A DNA stretch of 64,000 nt from Camelus bactrianus (taxonomy: Eukaryota; Chordata; Mammalia; Artiodactyla; Camelidae), in assembly GCF_048773025.1 (NCBI RefSeq), contig NW_027413960.1:2607945-2671944 (forward strand), written 5' to 3'. Each line of letters starts with the position of its first letter. The stretch's first letter is position 1. The translations under genes were made by a program, and so were the position numbers. The notes under the pieces are model-generated. The model searched no databases. It saw only the letters and a list, made by a program, of their open reading frames with translations, and was not told the origin of the DNA. Below, one piece after another: positions 14,552-27,659 of this stretch.

Positions 14552-17500
14552 CTCAGAACTGAGCATGTGGAGAAATGTTCGTTCATCTAGCACAAAGGGA
14601 ACGGGTTGCAGGAGAAACTTTTTCTCTGCTTTCTCAGTCTTTTTCCTAGTGCCGGTTTGAATTTCCTGCAGTTTTCACTGTAAAACCGAGTTGGAGCTAG
14701 TACCTTCCCATATATATGTATGGAGTGGAGTTTGCACCTGAAGAGAAACTTTGTGTTCCCAACAAGCTAGGTGAAGGACGGCTTTCACACACACTTATCT
14801 CTCAGAACTGAGCATGTGGAGAGACGTTCGTTCATCTAGCACAAAGGGAACGGGTTGCAGGAGAAACTTTTACTCTGGTTTCTCAGTCTGTTTCCTACTG
14901 CCGGTTTGAAGTTCCTGCAGTTTTCACTGTAAAACCGAGTTGGAGCTAGTACCTCCCCATATATATGTGTGGAATGGAGTTGCAACTGAAGAGAAACTTT
15001 GTGTTCCCAACAAGCTAGGTGAAGGACGGCTTTCACACACACTTATCTCTCAGAACTGAGCATGTGGAGAGACGTTCGTTCATCTAGCACAAAGGGAACG
15101 GGTTGCAGGAGAAACTTTTACTCTGGTTTCTCGGTCTGTTTCCTAGTGCCGGTTTGAAGTTCCTGCAGTTTTCACTGTAAAACCGAGTTGGAGCTAGTAC
15201 CTCCCCATATATATGTATGGAGTGGAGTTTGCAATTGAAGAGAAACTTTGTGTTCCCAACAAGCTAGGTGAAGGACGGCTTTCACACACACTTATCTCTC
15301 AGAACTGAGCATGTGGAGAGACGTTCGTTCATCTAGCACAAAGGGAACGGGTTGCAGGGGAAACTTTTACTCTGGTTTCTCAGTCTTTTTCCTAGTGCCG
15401 GTTTGAAGTTCCTGCAGTTTTCACTGTAAAACCGAATTGGAGCTAGTACCTCCCCATATATATGTATGGAGTGGAGTTTGCACCTGAAGAGAAACTTTGT
15501 GTTCCCAACAAGCTAGGTGAAGGACGGCTTTCACACACACTTATCTCTCAGAACTGAGCATGTGGAGAGACGTTCGTTCATCTAGCACAAAGTGAACGGG
15601 TTGCAGGAGAAACTTTTTCTCTGCTTTCTCAGTCTGTTTCCTACTGCCGGTTTGAAGTTCCTGCAGTTTTCACTGTAAAACCGAGTTGGAGCTTGTACCT
15701 CCCATATATATGTGTGGAGTGGAGTTTGCAACTGAAGAGAAACTTTGTGTTCCCAACAAGCTATGTGAAGTACGGCTTTCACACACACTTATCTCTCAGA
15801 ACTGAGCATGTGGAGAGACGTTCGTTCATCTAGCACAAAGGGAACGGGTTGCAGGAGAAACTTTTTCTCTGCTTTCTCAGTCTTTTTCCTAGTGCCGGTT
15901 TGAATTTCCTGCAGTATTCACTGTAAAACCGAGTTGGGGCTAGTACCTCCCCATATATATGTATGGAGTGGAGTTTGCACCTGAAGAGAAACTTTGTGTT
16001 CCCAACAAGCTAGGTGAAGGACGGCTTTCACACACACTTATCTCTCAGAACTGAGCATGTGGAGAGACGTTCGTTCATCTAGCACAAAGTGAACGGGTTG
16101 CAGGAGAAACTTTTTCTCTGCTTTCTCAGTCTGTTTCCTACTGCCGGTTTGAAGTTCCTGCAGTTTTCACTGTAAAACCGAGTTGGAGCTTGTACCTCCC
16201 ATATATATGTGTGGAGTGGAGTTTGCAACTGAAGAGAAACTTTGTGTTCCCAACAAGCTATGTGAAGTACGGCTTTCACACACACTTATCTCTCAGAACT
16301 GAGCATGTGGAGAGACGTTCGTTCATCTAGCACAAAGGGAACGGGTTGCAGGAGAAACTTTTACTCTGGTTTCTCGGTCTGTTTCCTAGTGCCGGTTTGA
16401 AGTTCCTGCAGTTTTCACTGTAAAACCGAGTTGGAGCTAGTACCTCCCCATATATATGTATGGAGTGGAATTTGCACCTGAAGAGAAACTTTGTGTTCCC
16501 AACAAGCTAGGTGAAGGACGGCTTTCACACACACTTATCTCTCAGAACTGAGCTTGTGGAGAGACGTTCGTTCATCTAGCACAAAGGGAACGGGTTGCAG
16601 GAGAAACTTTTACTCTGGTTTCTCAGTCTGTTTCCTAGTGCCGGTTTGAAGTTCCTGCAGTTTTCACTGTAAAACCGAGTTGGAGCTTGTACCTCCCATA
16701 TATATGTGTGGAGTGGAGTTTGCAACTGAAGAGAAACTTTGTGTTCCCAACAAGCTAGGTGAAGGACGGCTTTCACACACACTTATCTCTCAGAACAGAG
16801 CATGTGGAGAGACGTTCGTTCATCTAGCACAAAGGGAACGGGTTGCAGGGGAAACTTTTACTCTGTTTCTCGGTCTGTTTCCTAGTGCCGGTTTGAAGTT
16901 CCTGCAGTTTTCACTGTAAAACCGAGTTGGAGCTAGTACCTCCCCATATATATGTATGGAGTGGAGTTTGCAACTGAAGAGAATCTTTGTGTTCCCAACA
17001 ATCTAGGTGAAGGACGGCTTTCACACACACTTATCCCTCAGAACTGAGCATGTGGAGAAATGTTCGTTCATCTAGCACAAAGGGAACGGGTTGCAGGAGA
17101 AACTTTTTCTCTGCTTTCTCAGTCTTTTTCCTAGTGCCGGTTTGAATTTCCTGCAGTTTTCACTGTAAACGGAGTTGGAGCTAGTACCTTCCCATATATA
17201 TGTATGGAGTGGAGTTTGCACCTGAAGAGAAACTTTGTGTTCCCAACAAGCTAGGTGAAGGACGGCTTTCACACACACTTATCTCTCAGAACTGAGCATG
17301 TGGAGAGACGTTCATTCATCTAGCACAAAGGGAACGGGTTGCAGGAGAAACTTTTACTCTGGTTTCTCAGTCTGTTTCCTACTGCCGGTTTGAAGTTCCT
17401 GCAGTTTTCACTGTAAAACCGAGTTGGAGCTAGTACCTCCCCATATATATGTGTGGAATGGAGTTGCAACTGAAGAGAAACTTTGTGTTCCCAACAAGCT

Positions 17501-20269
17501 AGGTGAAGGACGGCTTTCACACACACTTATCTCTCAGAACTGAGCATGTGGAGAGACGTTCGTTCATCTAGCACAAAGGGAACGGGTTGCAGGAGAAACT
17601 TTTACTCTGGTTTCTCCGTCTGTTTCCTAGTGCCGGTTTGAAGTTCCTGCAGTTTTCACTGTAAAACCGAGTTGGGGCTAGTACCTCCCCATATATATGT
17701 ATGGAGTGGAGTTTGCAATTGAAGAGAAACTTTGTGTTCCCAACAAGCTAGGTGAAGGACGGCTTTCACACACACTTATCTCTCAGAACTGAGCATGTGG
17801 AGAGACGTTCGTTCATCTAGCACAAAGGGAACGGGTTGCAGGAGAAACTTTTACTCTGGTTTCTCCGTCTGTTTCCTAGTGCCGGTTTGAAGTTCCTGCA
17901 GTTTTCACTGTAAAACAGAATTGGAGCTTGTACCACCCCATATATATGTATGGAGTGGAATTTGCAACTGAAGAGAAACTTTGTGTTCCCAACGAGCTAG
18001 GTGAAGGACGACTTTCACACACACTTATCTCTCAGAACTGAGCATGTGGAGAGACGTTCGTTCATCTAGCACAAAGGGAACGGGTTGCAGGAGAAACTTT
18101 TTCTCTGCTTTCTCAGTCTTTTTCCTAGTGCCGGTTTGAATTTCCTGCAGTTTTCACTGTAAAACCGAGTTGGGGCTAGTACCTCCCCATATATATGTAT
18201 GGAGTGGAGTTTGCACCTGAAGAGAAACTTTGTGTTCCCAACAAGCTAGGTGAAGGACGGCTTTCACACACACTTATCTCTCAGAACTGAGCATGTGGAG
18301 AGACGTTCGTTCATCTAGCACAAAGTGAACGGGTTGCAGGAGAAACTTTTTCTCTGCTTTCTCAGTCTGTTTCCTACTGCCGGTTTGAAGTTCCTGCAGT
18401 TTTCACTGTAAAACCGAGTTGGAGCTTGTACCTCCCATATATATGTGTGGAGTGGAGTTTGCAACTGAAGAGAAACTTTGTGTTCCCAACAAGCTATGTG
18501 AAGTACGGCTTTCACACACACTTATCTCTCAGAACTGAGCATGTGGAGAGACGTTCGTTCATCTAGCACAAAGGGAACGGGTTGCAGGAGAAACTTTTAC
18601 TCTGGTTTCTCGGTCTGTTTCCTAGTGCCGGTTTGAAGTTCCTGCAGTTTTCACTGTAAAACCGAGTTGGAGCTAGTACCTCCCCATATATATGAATGGA
18701 GTGGAGTTTGCAACTGAAGAGAAACTTTGTGTTCCCAACAAGCTAGGTGAAGGACGGCTTTCACACACACTTATCCCTCAGAACTGAGCATGTGGAGAGA
18801 CGTTCGTTCATCTAGCACAAAGGGAACGGGTTGCAGGAGAAACTTTTTCTCTGCTTTCTCAGTCTTTTTCCTAGTGCCGGTTTGAATTTCCTGCAGTTTT
18901 CACTGTAAAACCGAGTTGGGGCTAGTACCTCCCCATATATATGTATGGAGTGGAGTTTGCACCTGAAGAGATACTTTGTGTTCCCAACAAGCTAGGTGAA
19001 GGACGGCTTTCACACACACTTATCTCTCAGAACTGAGCATGTGGAGAGACGTTCGTTCATCTAGCACAAAGGGAACGGGTTGCAGGAGAAACTTTTACTC
19101 TGGTTTCTCAGTCTGTTTCCTACTGCCGGTTTGAAGTTCCTGCAGTTTTCACTGTAAAACCGAGTTGGAGCTTGTACCTCCCATATATATGTGTGGAGTG
19201 GAGTTTGCAACTGAAGAGAAACTTTGTGTTCCCAACAAGCTATGTGAAGTACGGCTTTCACACACACTTATCTCTCAGAACTGAGCATGTGGAGAGACGT
19301 TCGTTCATCTAGCACAAAGGGAACGGGTTGCAGGAGAAACTTTTACTCTGGTTTCTCGGTCTGTTTCCTAGTGCCGGTTTGAAGTTCCTGCAGTTTTCAC
19401 TGTAAAACCGAGTTGGAGCTAGTACCTCCCCATATATATGTATGGAGTGGAGTTTGCATCTGAAGAGAATCTTTGTGTTCCCAACAAGCTAGGTGAAGGA
19501 CGGCTTTCACACACACTTATCCCTCAGAACTGAGCATGTGGAGAAATGTTCGTTCATCTAGCACAAAGGGAACGGGTTGCAGGAGAAACTTTTTCTCTGT
19601 TTTCTCAGTCTTTTTCCTAGTGCCGGTTTGAATTTCCTGCAGTTTTCACTGTAAAACCGAGTTGGGGCTAGTACCTCCGCATATATATGTATGGAGTGGA
19701 GTTTGCACCTGAAGAGAAACTTTGTGTTCCCAACAAGCTAGGTGAAGGACGGCTTTCACACACACTTATCTCTCCGAACTGAGCATGTGGAGAGACGTTC
19801 GTTCATCTAGCACAAAGGGAACGGGTTGCAGGAGAAACTTTTACTCTGGTTTCTCAGTCTGTTTCCTACTGCCGGTTTGAAGTTCCTGCAGTTTTCACTG
19901 TAAAACCGAGTTGGAGCTAGTACCTCCCCATATATATGTGTGGAATGGAGTTTGCAACTGAAGAGAAACTTTGTGTTCCCAACAAGCTAGGTGAAGGACG
20001 GCTTTCACACACACTTATCTCTCAGAACTGAGCATGTGGAGAGACGTTCGTTCATCTAGCACAAAGGGAACGGGTTGCAGGAGAAACTTTTACTCTGGTT
20101 TCTCGGTCTGTTTCCTAGTGCCGGTTTGAAGTTCCTGCAGTTTTCACTGTAAAACCGAGTTGGAGCTAGTACCTCCCCATATATATGTATGGATTGGAGT
20201 TTGCAATTGAAGAGAAACTTTGTGTTCCCAACAAGCTAGGTGAAGGACGGCTTTCACACACACTTATCT
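14552..20269 (+). repeat. Family A 23-monomer HOR, copy 2 (5,718 bp)
   Basis: Direct tandem copy of the preceding 5.7 kb. At its start the monomer switches within CTCAGAACTGAGCATGTGGAGA from a GGATTGG/CAATTG type to a GAGAAATGTTC type, a hybrid that is the expected product of unequal exchange between out-of-register monomers. At its right end the block runs on into GCCGTTTTG and then GAATTGG/AACGAGC, the order also seen at 2.0 kb and 5.0 kb. That shows the right flank is the original continuation and the 14,552 junction is the derived one. Confidence 0.9.
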
Positions 20270-21138
20270 CTCAGAACTGAGCATGTGGAGAGACGTTCGT
20301 TCATCTAGCACAAAGGGAACGGGTTGCAGGAGAAACTTTTACTCTGGTTTCTCAGTCTGTTTCCTAGTGCCGTTTTGAAGTTCCTGCAGTTTTCACTGTA
20401 AAACCGAATTGGAGCTAGTACCTCCCCATATATATGTATGGAGTGGAATTTGCAACTGAAGAGAAACTTTGTTTTCCCAACGAGCTAGGTGAAGGACGGC
20501 TTTCACACACACTTATCTCTCAGAACTGAGCATGTGGAGAGACGTTCGTTCATCTAGCACAAAAGGAACGGGTTGCAGGAGAAACTTTTACTCTGGTTTC
20601 TCAGTCTTTTTCCTAGTGCCGGTTTGAAGTTCCTGCAGTTTTCACTGTAAAACCGAGTTGGAGCTTGTACCTCCCCATATATATGTGTGGAGTGGAGTTT
20701 GCAACTGAAGAGAAACTTTGTGTTCCCAACAAGCTAGGTGAAGGACGGCTTTCACACACACTTATCTCTCAGAACTGAGCATGTGGAGAGACGTTCGTTC
20801 ATCTAGCACAAAGGGAACGGGTTGCAGGAGAAACTTTTACTCTGGTTTCTCGGTCTGTTTCCTAGTGCCGGTTTGAAGTTCCTGCAGTTTTCACTGTAAA
20901 ACCGAGTTGGAGCTAGTACCTCCCCATATATATGTATGGAGTGGAGTTTGCAACTGAAGAGAATCTTTGTGTTCCCAAAAAGCTATGTGAAGTACGGCTT
21001 TCACACACACTTATCCCTCAGAACTGAGCATGTGGAGAGACGTTCGTTCATCTAGCACAAAGGGAACGGGTTGCAGGAGAAACTTTTTCTCTGCTTTCTC
21101 AGTCTTTTTCCTAGTGCCGGTATGAAGTTCCTGCAGTT
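19645..21138 (+). repeat. Six-monomer cycle, family A (1,494 bp), second clear copy
   Basis: Order: GGGGC/CCGCAT, GTGTGGAATGG, GGATTGG/CAATTG, GAATTGG/AACGAGC, GAGCTTG/GTGTGG, GAGAATC/TATGTGAAGTAC. This is the same cycle as 1,991-3,484, read from a different starting monomer. It overlaps the end of the second 5,718 bp copy and leads to the family B boundary. Variants private to this copy include GTTTTCCCAACGAGC near 20,470 and CCCAAAAAGC near 20,977. Confidence 0.65.
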
Positions 21139-24100
21139 TTCACTGTAAAACCGAGTTGGAGCTAGTACCTCCTCATATATATGTATGGAGTGGAGTTTGC
21201 AACTGAAGAGAAACTTTGTGTTCCCAACAAGCTAGGTGAAGGACGGCTTTCACACACACTTATCTCTCAGAACTGAGCATGTGGAGAGACGTTCGTTCAT
21301 CTAGCACAAAGGGAACGGGTTGCAGGAGAAACTTTTACTCTGGTTTCTCAGTCTGTTTCCTAGTCTCGGTTTGAATTTCCTGCAGTTTTCACTGTAAAAC
21401 CGAGTTGGAGCTTGTACCTCCCATATATATGTATGGAGTGGAGTTTGCAACTGAAGAGAAACTTTGTGTTCCCAACTAGCTAGGTGAAGGAAGGCTTTCA
21501 CACACACTTATCTCTCAGAACTGAGCATGTGGAGAGACGTTCGTTCATCTAGCACAAAGGGAACGGGTTGCAGGAGAAACTTTTACTCTGGTTTCTCAGT
21601 CTGTTTCCTAGTGCCGGTTTGATGTTCCTGCAGTTTTCACTGTAAAACCGAGTTGGAGCTAGTACCTCCCCATATATATGTATGGAGAGGAGTTTGCAAC
21701 TGAAGAGAAATTTTGTGTTCCCAACAAGCTAGGTGAAGGACGGCTTTCACACACACTTATCTCTCAGAACTGAGCATGTGGAGAGACGATCGTTCATCTA
21801 ACACAAAGGGAACGGGTTTCAGGAGAAACTTTTACTCTGGATTCTCGGTCTGTTTCCTAGTGCCGGTTTGAAGTTCCTGCAGTTTTCACTGTAAAACTGA
21901 GTTGGAGCTAGTACCTCCCCAAATATATGTATGGAGTGGAGTTTGCAACTGAAGAGAAACTTTTTGTTCCCAACAATCTAAGTGAAGGACGATTTTCACA
22001 CACACTTATCTCTCAGAACTGAGCATGTGGAGAGACGTTCGTTCATCTAGCACAAAGGGAACGGGTTGCAGGAGAAACTTTTACTCTGGTTTCTCGGTCT
22101 GTTTCCTAGTGCCGGTTTGAAGTTCCTGCAATTTTCACTGTAAAACCGAGTTGGAGCTAGAACCTCCCCATATATATGTATGGAGAGGAGTTTGCAAATG
22201 AAGAGAAACTTTGTGTTCCCAACAAGCTAGTTGAAGGACGGCTTTCACACACACTTATCTGTCAGAATTGAGCATGTGGAGAGACGTTCGTTCATCTAGC
22301 ACAAAGGGAACGGGTTGCAGGAAAAACTTTTACTCTGGTTTCTCAGTCTGTTTCCTAGTGCCGGTTTGAAGTTCCTGCAGTTTTCACTGTAAAACCGAGT
22401 TGGAGCTAGTACCTCCCCATATATATGTATGGAGTGGAGTTTGCAACTGAAGAGAAACTTTGTGTTCCCAACAAGCTAGGTGAAGGACGGCTTTCACACA
22501 CACTTATCTCTCAGAACTGAGCATGTGGAGAGACGTTCGTTCATCTAGCACAAAGGGAACGGGTTGCAGGAGAAACTTTTACTCTGGTTTCTCAGTCTGT
22601 TTCCTAGTGCCGGTTTGAAGTTCTTGCAGTTTTCACTGTAAAACCGAGTTGGATCTAGTACCTCCCCATATATATTTATGGAGTGTAGTTTGCCACTGAA
22701 GAGTAACTTTGTGTTCCCAACAAGCTAGGTGAAGGACGGCTTTCACACACACTTATCTCTCAGAACTGAGCATGTGGAGAGACGTTCGTTCATCTAGCAC
22801 AAAGGGAACGGGTTGCAGGAGAAAATTTTACTCTGGTTTCTCAGTCTGTTTCCTAGTGCCGGTTTGAAGTTCCTGCAGTTTTCACTTTAAAACCGAATTG
22901 GAGCTACTACCTCCCCATATATATGTATGGAGTGGAATTTGCAAGTGAAGAGAAACTTTGTGTTCCCAACGAGCTAGGTGAAGGACGGCTTTCACACACA
23001 CTTATCTCTCCGAACTGAGCATGTGGAGAGACGTTCGTTCATCTAGCACAAAGGAATAGGTTGCAGGAGTAACTTTACTCTGGTTTCTCAGTCTGTTTCC
23101 TAGTGCCGGTCTGAACTTCCTGCAGTTTTCACTGTAAAACCGAGTTGGAGCTAGTACCTCCACATATATATGTAGGGAGTGGAGTTTACAACTGAAGAGA
23201 AACTTTGTGTTCCCAACAAGCTAGGTGAAGGACGGCTTTCACACACACTTAACTCTCAGAACTGAGCATGTGGAGAGACGTTCGTTCATCTAGCAGAAAT
23301 GGAACGGGTTGCAGGAGAAACTTTTACTCTGGTTTCTCTGTCTGTTTCCTAGTGCCGGTTTGAATTTCCTGCAGTTTTCACTGTAAAACCGAGTTGGAGC
23401 TAGTACCTCCCCATATATATGTATGGAGTGGAATTTGCCACTGAAGAGAAACATTGTGTTCCCAACAAGCTAGGTGAAGGACGGCTTTCACACACACTTA
23501 TCTCTCAGAACTGAGCATGTGGAGAGACGTTCGTTCATCTAGCACAAAGGGAACGGGTTGCAGGATAAACTTTTACTATGGGTTCTCGGTCTGTTTCCTA
23601 GTGCCGGTTTGAAGTTCCTGCAATTTTCACTGTAAAAACGAGTTGGAGCTAGTACCTCCCCATATATATGTATGGAGAGGAGTTTGCAACTGAAGAGAAA
23701 CTTTGTGTTCCCAACAAGCTAGGTGAAGGACGGCTTTCACACACACTTATCTCTCAGAAATGAGCATGTGGAGAGACGTTCGTTCATCTAGCACAAAGGG
23801 AACGGGTTGCAGGAGAAACTTTTACTATGGTTTCTCAGTCTGTTTCCTAGTGCCGGTTTGAAGTTCCTGCAGTTTTCACTGTAAAACTGAGTTGGAGCTA
23901 GTACCTCCCCATATATATGTATGGAGTGGAGTTTGCAACTGAAGAGAAACTTTGTGTTCCCAACAAGCTAGGTGAAGGACGGCTTTCACACACACTTATC
24001 TCTCAGAACTGAGCATGTGGAGAGACGTTCGTTCATCTAGCACAAAGGGAACGGGTTGCAGGAGAAACTTTTACTCTGGTTTCTCAGTCTGTTTCCTATT

Positions 24101-24290
24101 GCCGGTTTGAAGTTCCTGCAGTTTTCACTGTAAAATTGAGTTGGAGCTAGAACCTACCCATATATATGTATGGAGAGGAGTTTGCAACTGAAGAGAAACT
24201 TAGTGTTCCCAACAAGCTTGGTGAAGGACGGCTTTCACACACACTTATCTCTCAGAACTGAGCATTTGGAGAGACGATCGTTCATCTAGC
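21139..24290 (+). repeat. Family B unit, older copy (about 12.7 monomers)
   Basis: Monomers run in the same order as 28,108 to about 31,258, offset by about 6,968 bases (28 monomers): CCTCCTCAT; GAGCTTGTACCTCCCAT with CTCGGTTTGAATTTCC; GATGTTCC then AAATTTTGTG/TAACAC; CCAAATATATG/AACAATC/GACGATTTT; GAGCTAGAACC/GCAAATG/TCTGTCAGAATTG; a consensus-like monomer; ATTTATGGAGTGTAG; CTTTAAAACCGAATTGG/GCTACTACC; CCACATATATATG/TTACAAC; GAATTTGCCAC; AAAACGAG; AACTGAG; AATTGAG. Scattered private changes (AACTAGC near 21,475, GACGATCG near 21,787, GTTGAAGG near 22,230, CTCTCCGAAC near 23,009) put identity at roughly 99%, lower than between the later copies, so this is the older relative. Confidence 0.8.
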
Positions 24291-25419
24291 ACAAAGGGAA
24301 CGGGTTGCAGGAGAAACTTTTACTCTGGTTTCTCGGTCTGTTTCCTAGTGCCGGTTTGAAGTTCCTGCAGTTTTCACTGTAAAACCGAGTTGGAGCTAGT
24401 ACCTCCCCATATATATGTATGGAGTGGAGTTTGCAACTGAAGAGAATCTTTGTGTTCCCAACAAGCTATGTGAAGTACGGCGTTCACACACACTTATCCC
24501 TCAGAACTGAGCATGTGGAGAGACGTTCGTTCATCTAGCACAAAGGGAACGGGTTGCAGGAGAAACTTTTTCTCTGCTTTCTCAGTCTTTTTCCTAGTGC
24601 CGGTTTGAAGTTCCTGCAGTTTTCACTGTAAAACCGAGTTGGGGCTAGTACCTCCGCATATATATGTATGGAGTGGAGTTTGCACCTGAAGAGAAACTTT
24701 GTGTTCCCAACAAGCTAGGTGAAGGACGGCTTTCACACACACTTATCTCTCAGAACTGAGCATGTGGAGAGACGTTCGTTCATCTAGCACAAAGGGAACG
24801 GGTTGCAGGAGAAACTTTTACTCTGATTTCTCAGTCTGTTTCCTAGTGCCGGTTTGAAGTTCCTGCAGTTTTCACTGTAAAACCGAGTTGGAGCTAGTAC
24901 CTCCTCATATATATGTATGGAGTGGAGTTTGCAACTGAAGAGAAACTTTGTGTTCCCAACAAGCTAGGTGAAGGACGGCTTTCACACACACTTATCTCTC
25001 AGAACTGAGCATGTGGAGAGACGTTCGTTCATCTAGCACAAAGGGAACGGGTTGCAGGAGAAACTTTTACTCTGGTTTCTCAGTCTGTTTCCTAGTCTCG
25101 GTTTGAATTTCCTGCAGTTTTCACTGTAAAACCGAGTTGGAGCTTGTACCTCCCATATATATGTATGGAGTGGAGTTTGCAACTGAAGAGAAACTTTGTG
25201 TTCCCAACAAGCTAGGTGAAGGAAGGCTTTCACACACACTTATCTCTCAGAACTGAGCATGTGGAGAGACGTTCGTTCATCTAGCACAAAGGGAACGGGT
25301 TGCAGGAGAAACTTTTACTCTGGTTTCTCAGTCTGTTTCCTAGTGCCGGTTTGATGTTCCTGCAGTTTTCACTGTAAAACCGGGTTGGAGCTAGTACCTC
25401 CCCATATATATGTATGGAG
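23486..25419 (+). repeat. Family B duplicated segment, first copy (1.93 kb, spacing 2,240 bp)
   Basis: Matches 25,726-27,659 at an offset of 2,240 bases (nine monomers). Shared rare variants: GGATAAACTTTTACTATGGG, AAAACGAG, CAGAAATGAGC, AATTGAG with CTTAGTG and AAGCTTGG, CATTTGGAGAGACGATCG, GAGAATC/TATGTGAAGTAC, GGGGC/CCGCAT, TCTGATTTCTC and CTCGGTTTGAATTTCC. The spacing exceeds the matched length, so about 300 bases of other family B sequence lie between the copies. Differences seen: GGCGTTCAC near 24,480 against GGCTTTCAC, CGGGTTGG near 25,382 against CGAGTTGG. Confidence 0.75.
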
Positions 25420-25725
25420 AGGAGTTTGCAACTGAAGAGAAATTTTGTGTTCCCAACAAGCTAGGTGAAGGACGGCTTTCACACACACTTATCTCTCAGA
25501 ACTGAGCATGTGGAGAGACGTTCGTTCATCTAACACAAAGGGAACGGGTTTCAGGAGAAACTTTTACTCTGGTTTCTCGGTCTGTTTCCTAGTGCCGGTT
25601 TGAAGTTCCTGCAGTTTTCACTGTAAAACTGAGTTGGAGCTAGTACCTCCCCAAATATATGTATGGAGTGGAGTTTGCAACTGAAGAGAAACTTTTTGTT
25701 CCCAACAATCTAGGTGAAGGACGAT

Positions 25726-27659
25726 TTTCACACACACTTATCTCTCAGAACTGAGCATGTGGAGAGACGTTCGTTCATCTAGCACAAAGGGAACGGGTTG
25801 CAGGATAAACTTTTACTATGGGTTCTCGGTCTGTTTCCTAGTGCCGGTTTGAAGTTCCTGCAATTTTCACTGTAAAAACGAGTTGGAGCTAGTACCTCCC
25901 CATATATATGTATGGAGAGGAGTTTGCAACTGAAGAGAAACTTTGTGTTCCCAACAAGCTAGGTGAAGGACGGCTTTCACACACACTTATCTCTCAGAAA
26001 TGAGCATGTGGAGAGACGTTCGTTCATCTAGCACAAAGGGAACGGGTTGCAGGAGAAACTTTTACTATGGTTTCTCAGTCTGTTTCCTAGTGCCGGTTTG
26101 AAGTTCCTGCAGTTTTCACTGTAAAACTGAGTTGGAGCTAGTACCTCCCCATATATATGTATGGAGTGGAGTTAGCAACTGAAGAGAAACTTTGTGTTCC
26201 CAACAAGCTAGGTGAAGGACGGCTTTCACACACACTTATCTCTCAGAACTGAGCATGTGGAGAGACGTTCGTTCATCTAGCACAAAGGGAACGGGTTGCA
26301 GGAGAAACTTTTACTCTGGTTTCTCAGTCTGTTTCCTAGTGCCGGTTTGAAGTTCCTGCAGTTTTCACTGTAAAATTGAGTTGGAGCTAGAACCTACCCA
26401 TATATATGTATGGAGAGGAGTTTGCAACTGAAGAGAAACTTAGTGTTCCCAACAAGCTTGGTGAAGGACGGCTTTCACACACACTTATCTCTCAGAACTG
26501 AGCATTTGGAGAGACGATCGTTCATCTAGCACAAAGGGAACGGGTTGCAGGAGAAACTTTTACTCTGGTTTCTCGGTCTGTTTCCTAGTGCCGGTTTGAA
26601 GTTCCTGCAGTTTTCACTGTAAAACCGAGTTGGAGCTAGTACCTCCCCATATATATGTATGGAGTGGAGTTTGCAACTGAAGAGAATCTTTGTGTTCCCA
26701 ACAAGCTATGTGAAGTACGGCTTTCACACACACTTATCCCTCAGAACTGAGCATGTGGAGAGACGTTCGTTCATCTAGCACAAAGGGAACGGGTTGCAGG
26801 AGAAACTTTTTCTCTGCTTTCTCAGTCTTTTTCCTAGTGCCGGTTTGAAGTTCCTGCAGTTTTCACTGTAAAACCGAGTTGGGGCTAGTACCTCCGCATA
26901 TATATGTATGGAGTGGAGTTTGCACCTGAAGAGAAACTTTGTGTTCCCAACAAGCTAGGTGAAGGACGGCTTTCACACACACTTATCTCTCAGAACTGAG
27001 CATGTGGAGAGACGTTCGTTCATCTAGCACAAAGGGAACGGGTTGCAGGGGAAACTTTTACTCTGATTTCTCAGTCTGTTTCCTAGTGCCGGTTTGAAGT
27101 TCCTGCAGTTTTCACTGTAAAACCGAGTTGGAGCTAGTACCTCCTCATATATATTTATGGAGTGGAGTTTGCAACTGAAGAGAAACTTTGTGTTCCCAAC
27201 AAGCTAGGTGAAGGACGGCTTTCACACACACTTATCTCTCAGAACTGAGCATGTGGAGAGACGTTCGTTCATCTAGCACAAAGGGAACGGGTTGCAGGAG
27301 AAACTTTTACTCTGGTTTCTCAGTCTGTTTCCTAGTCTCGGTTTGAATTTCCTGCAGTTTTCACTGTAAAACCGAGTTGGAGCTTGTACCTCCCATATAT
27401 ATGTATGGAGTGGAGTTTGCAACTGAAGAGAAACTTTGTGTTCCCAACAAGCTAGGTGAAGGAAGGCTTTCACACACACTTATCTCTCAGAACTGAGCAT
27501 GTGGAGAGACGTTCGTTCATCTAGCACAAAGGGAACGGGTTGCAGGAGAAACTTTTACTCTGGTTTCTCAGTCTGTTTCCTAGTGCCGGTTTGATGTTCC
27601 TGCAGTTTTCACTGTAAAACCGAGTTGGAGCTAGTACCTCCCCATATATATGTATGGAG
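25726..27659 (+). repeat. Family B duplicated segment, second copy (1.93 kb)
   Basis: Second member of the 2,240-bp-spaced pair. Private changes include GTTAGCAAC near 26,170 (shared with the later 4.2-4.7 kb units), GCAGGGGAAAC near 27,046 and ATATATTTATGG near 27,150. Its right edge is the TGTATGGAGT/GGAGA switch near 27,659. Together with the preceding copy it shows repeated slippage at nine-monomer spacing at the left border of the main family B HOR. Confidence 0.75.
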
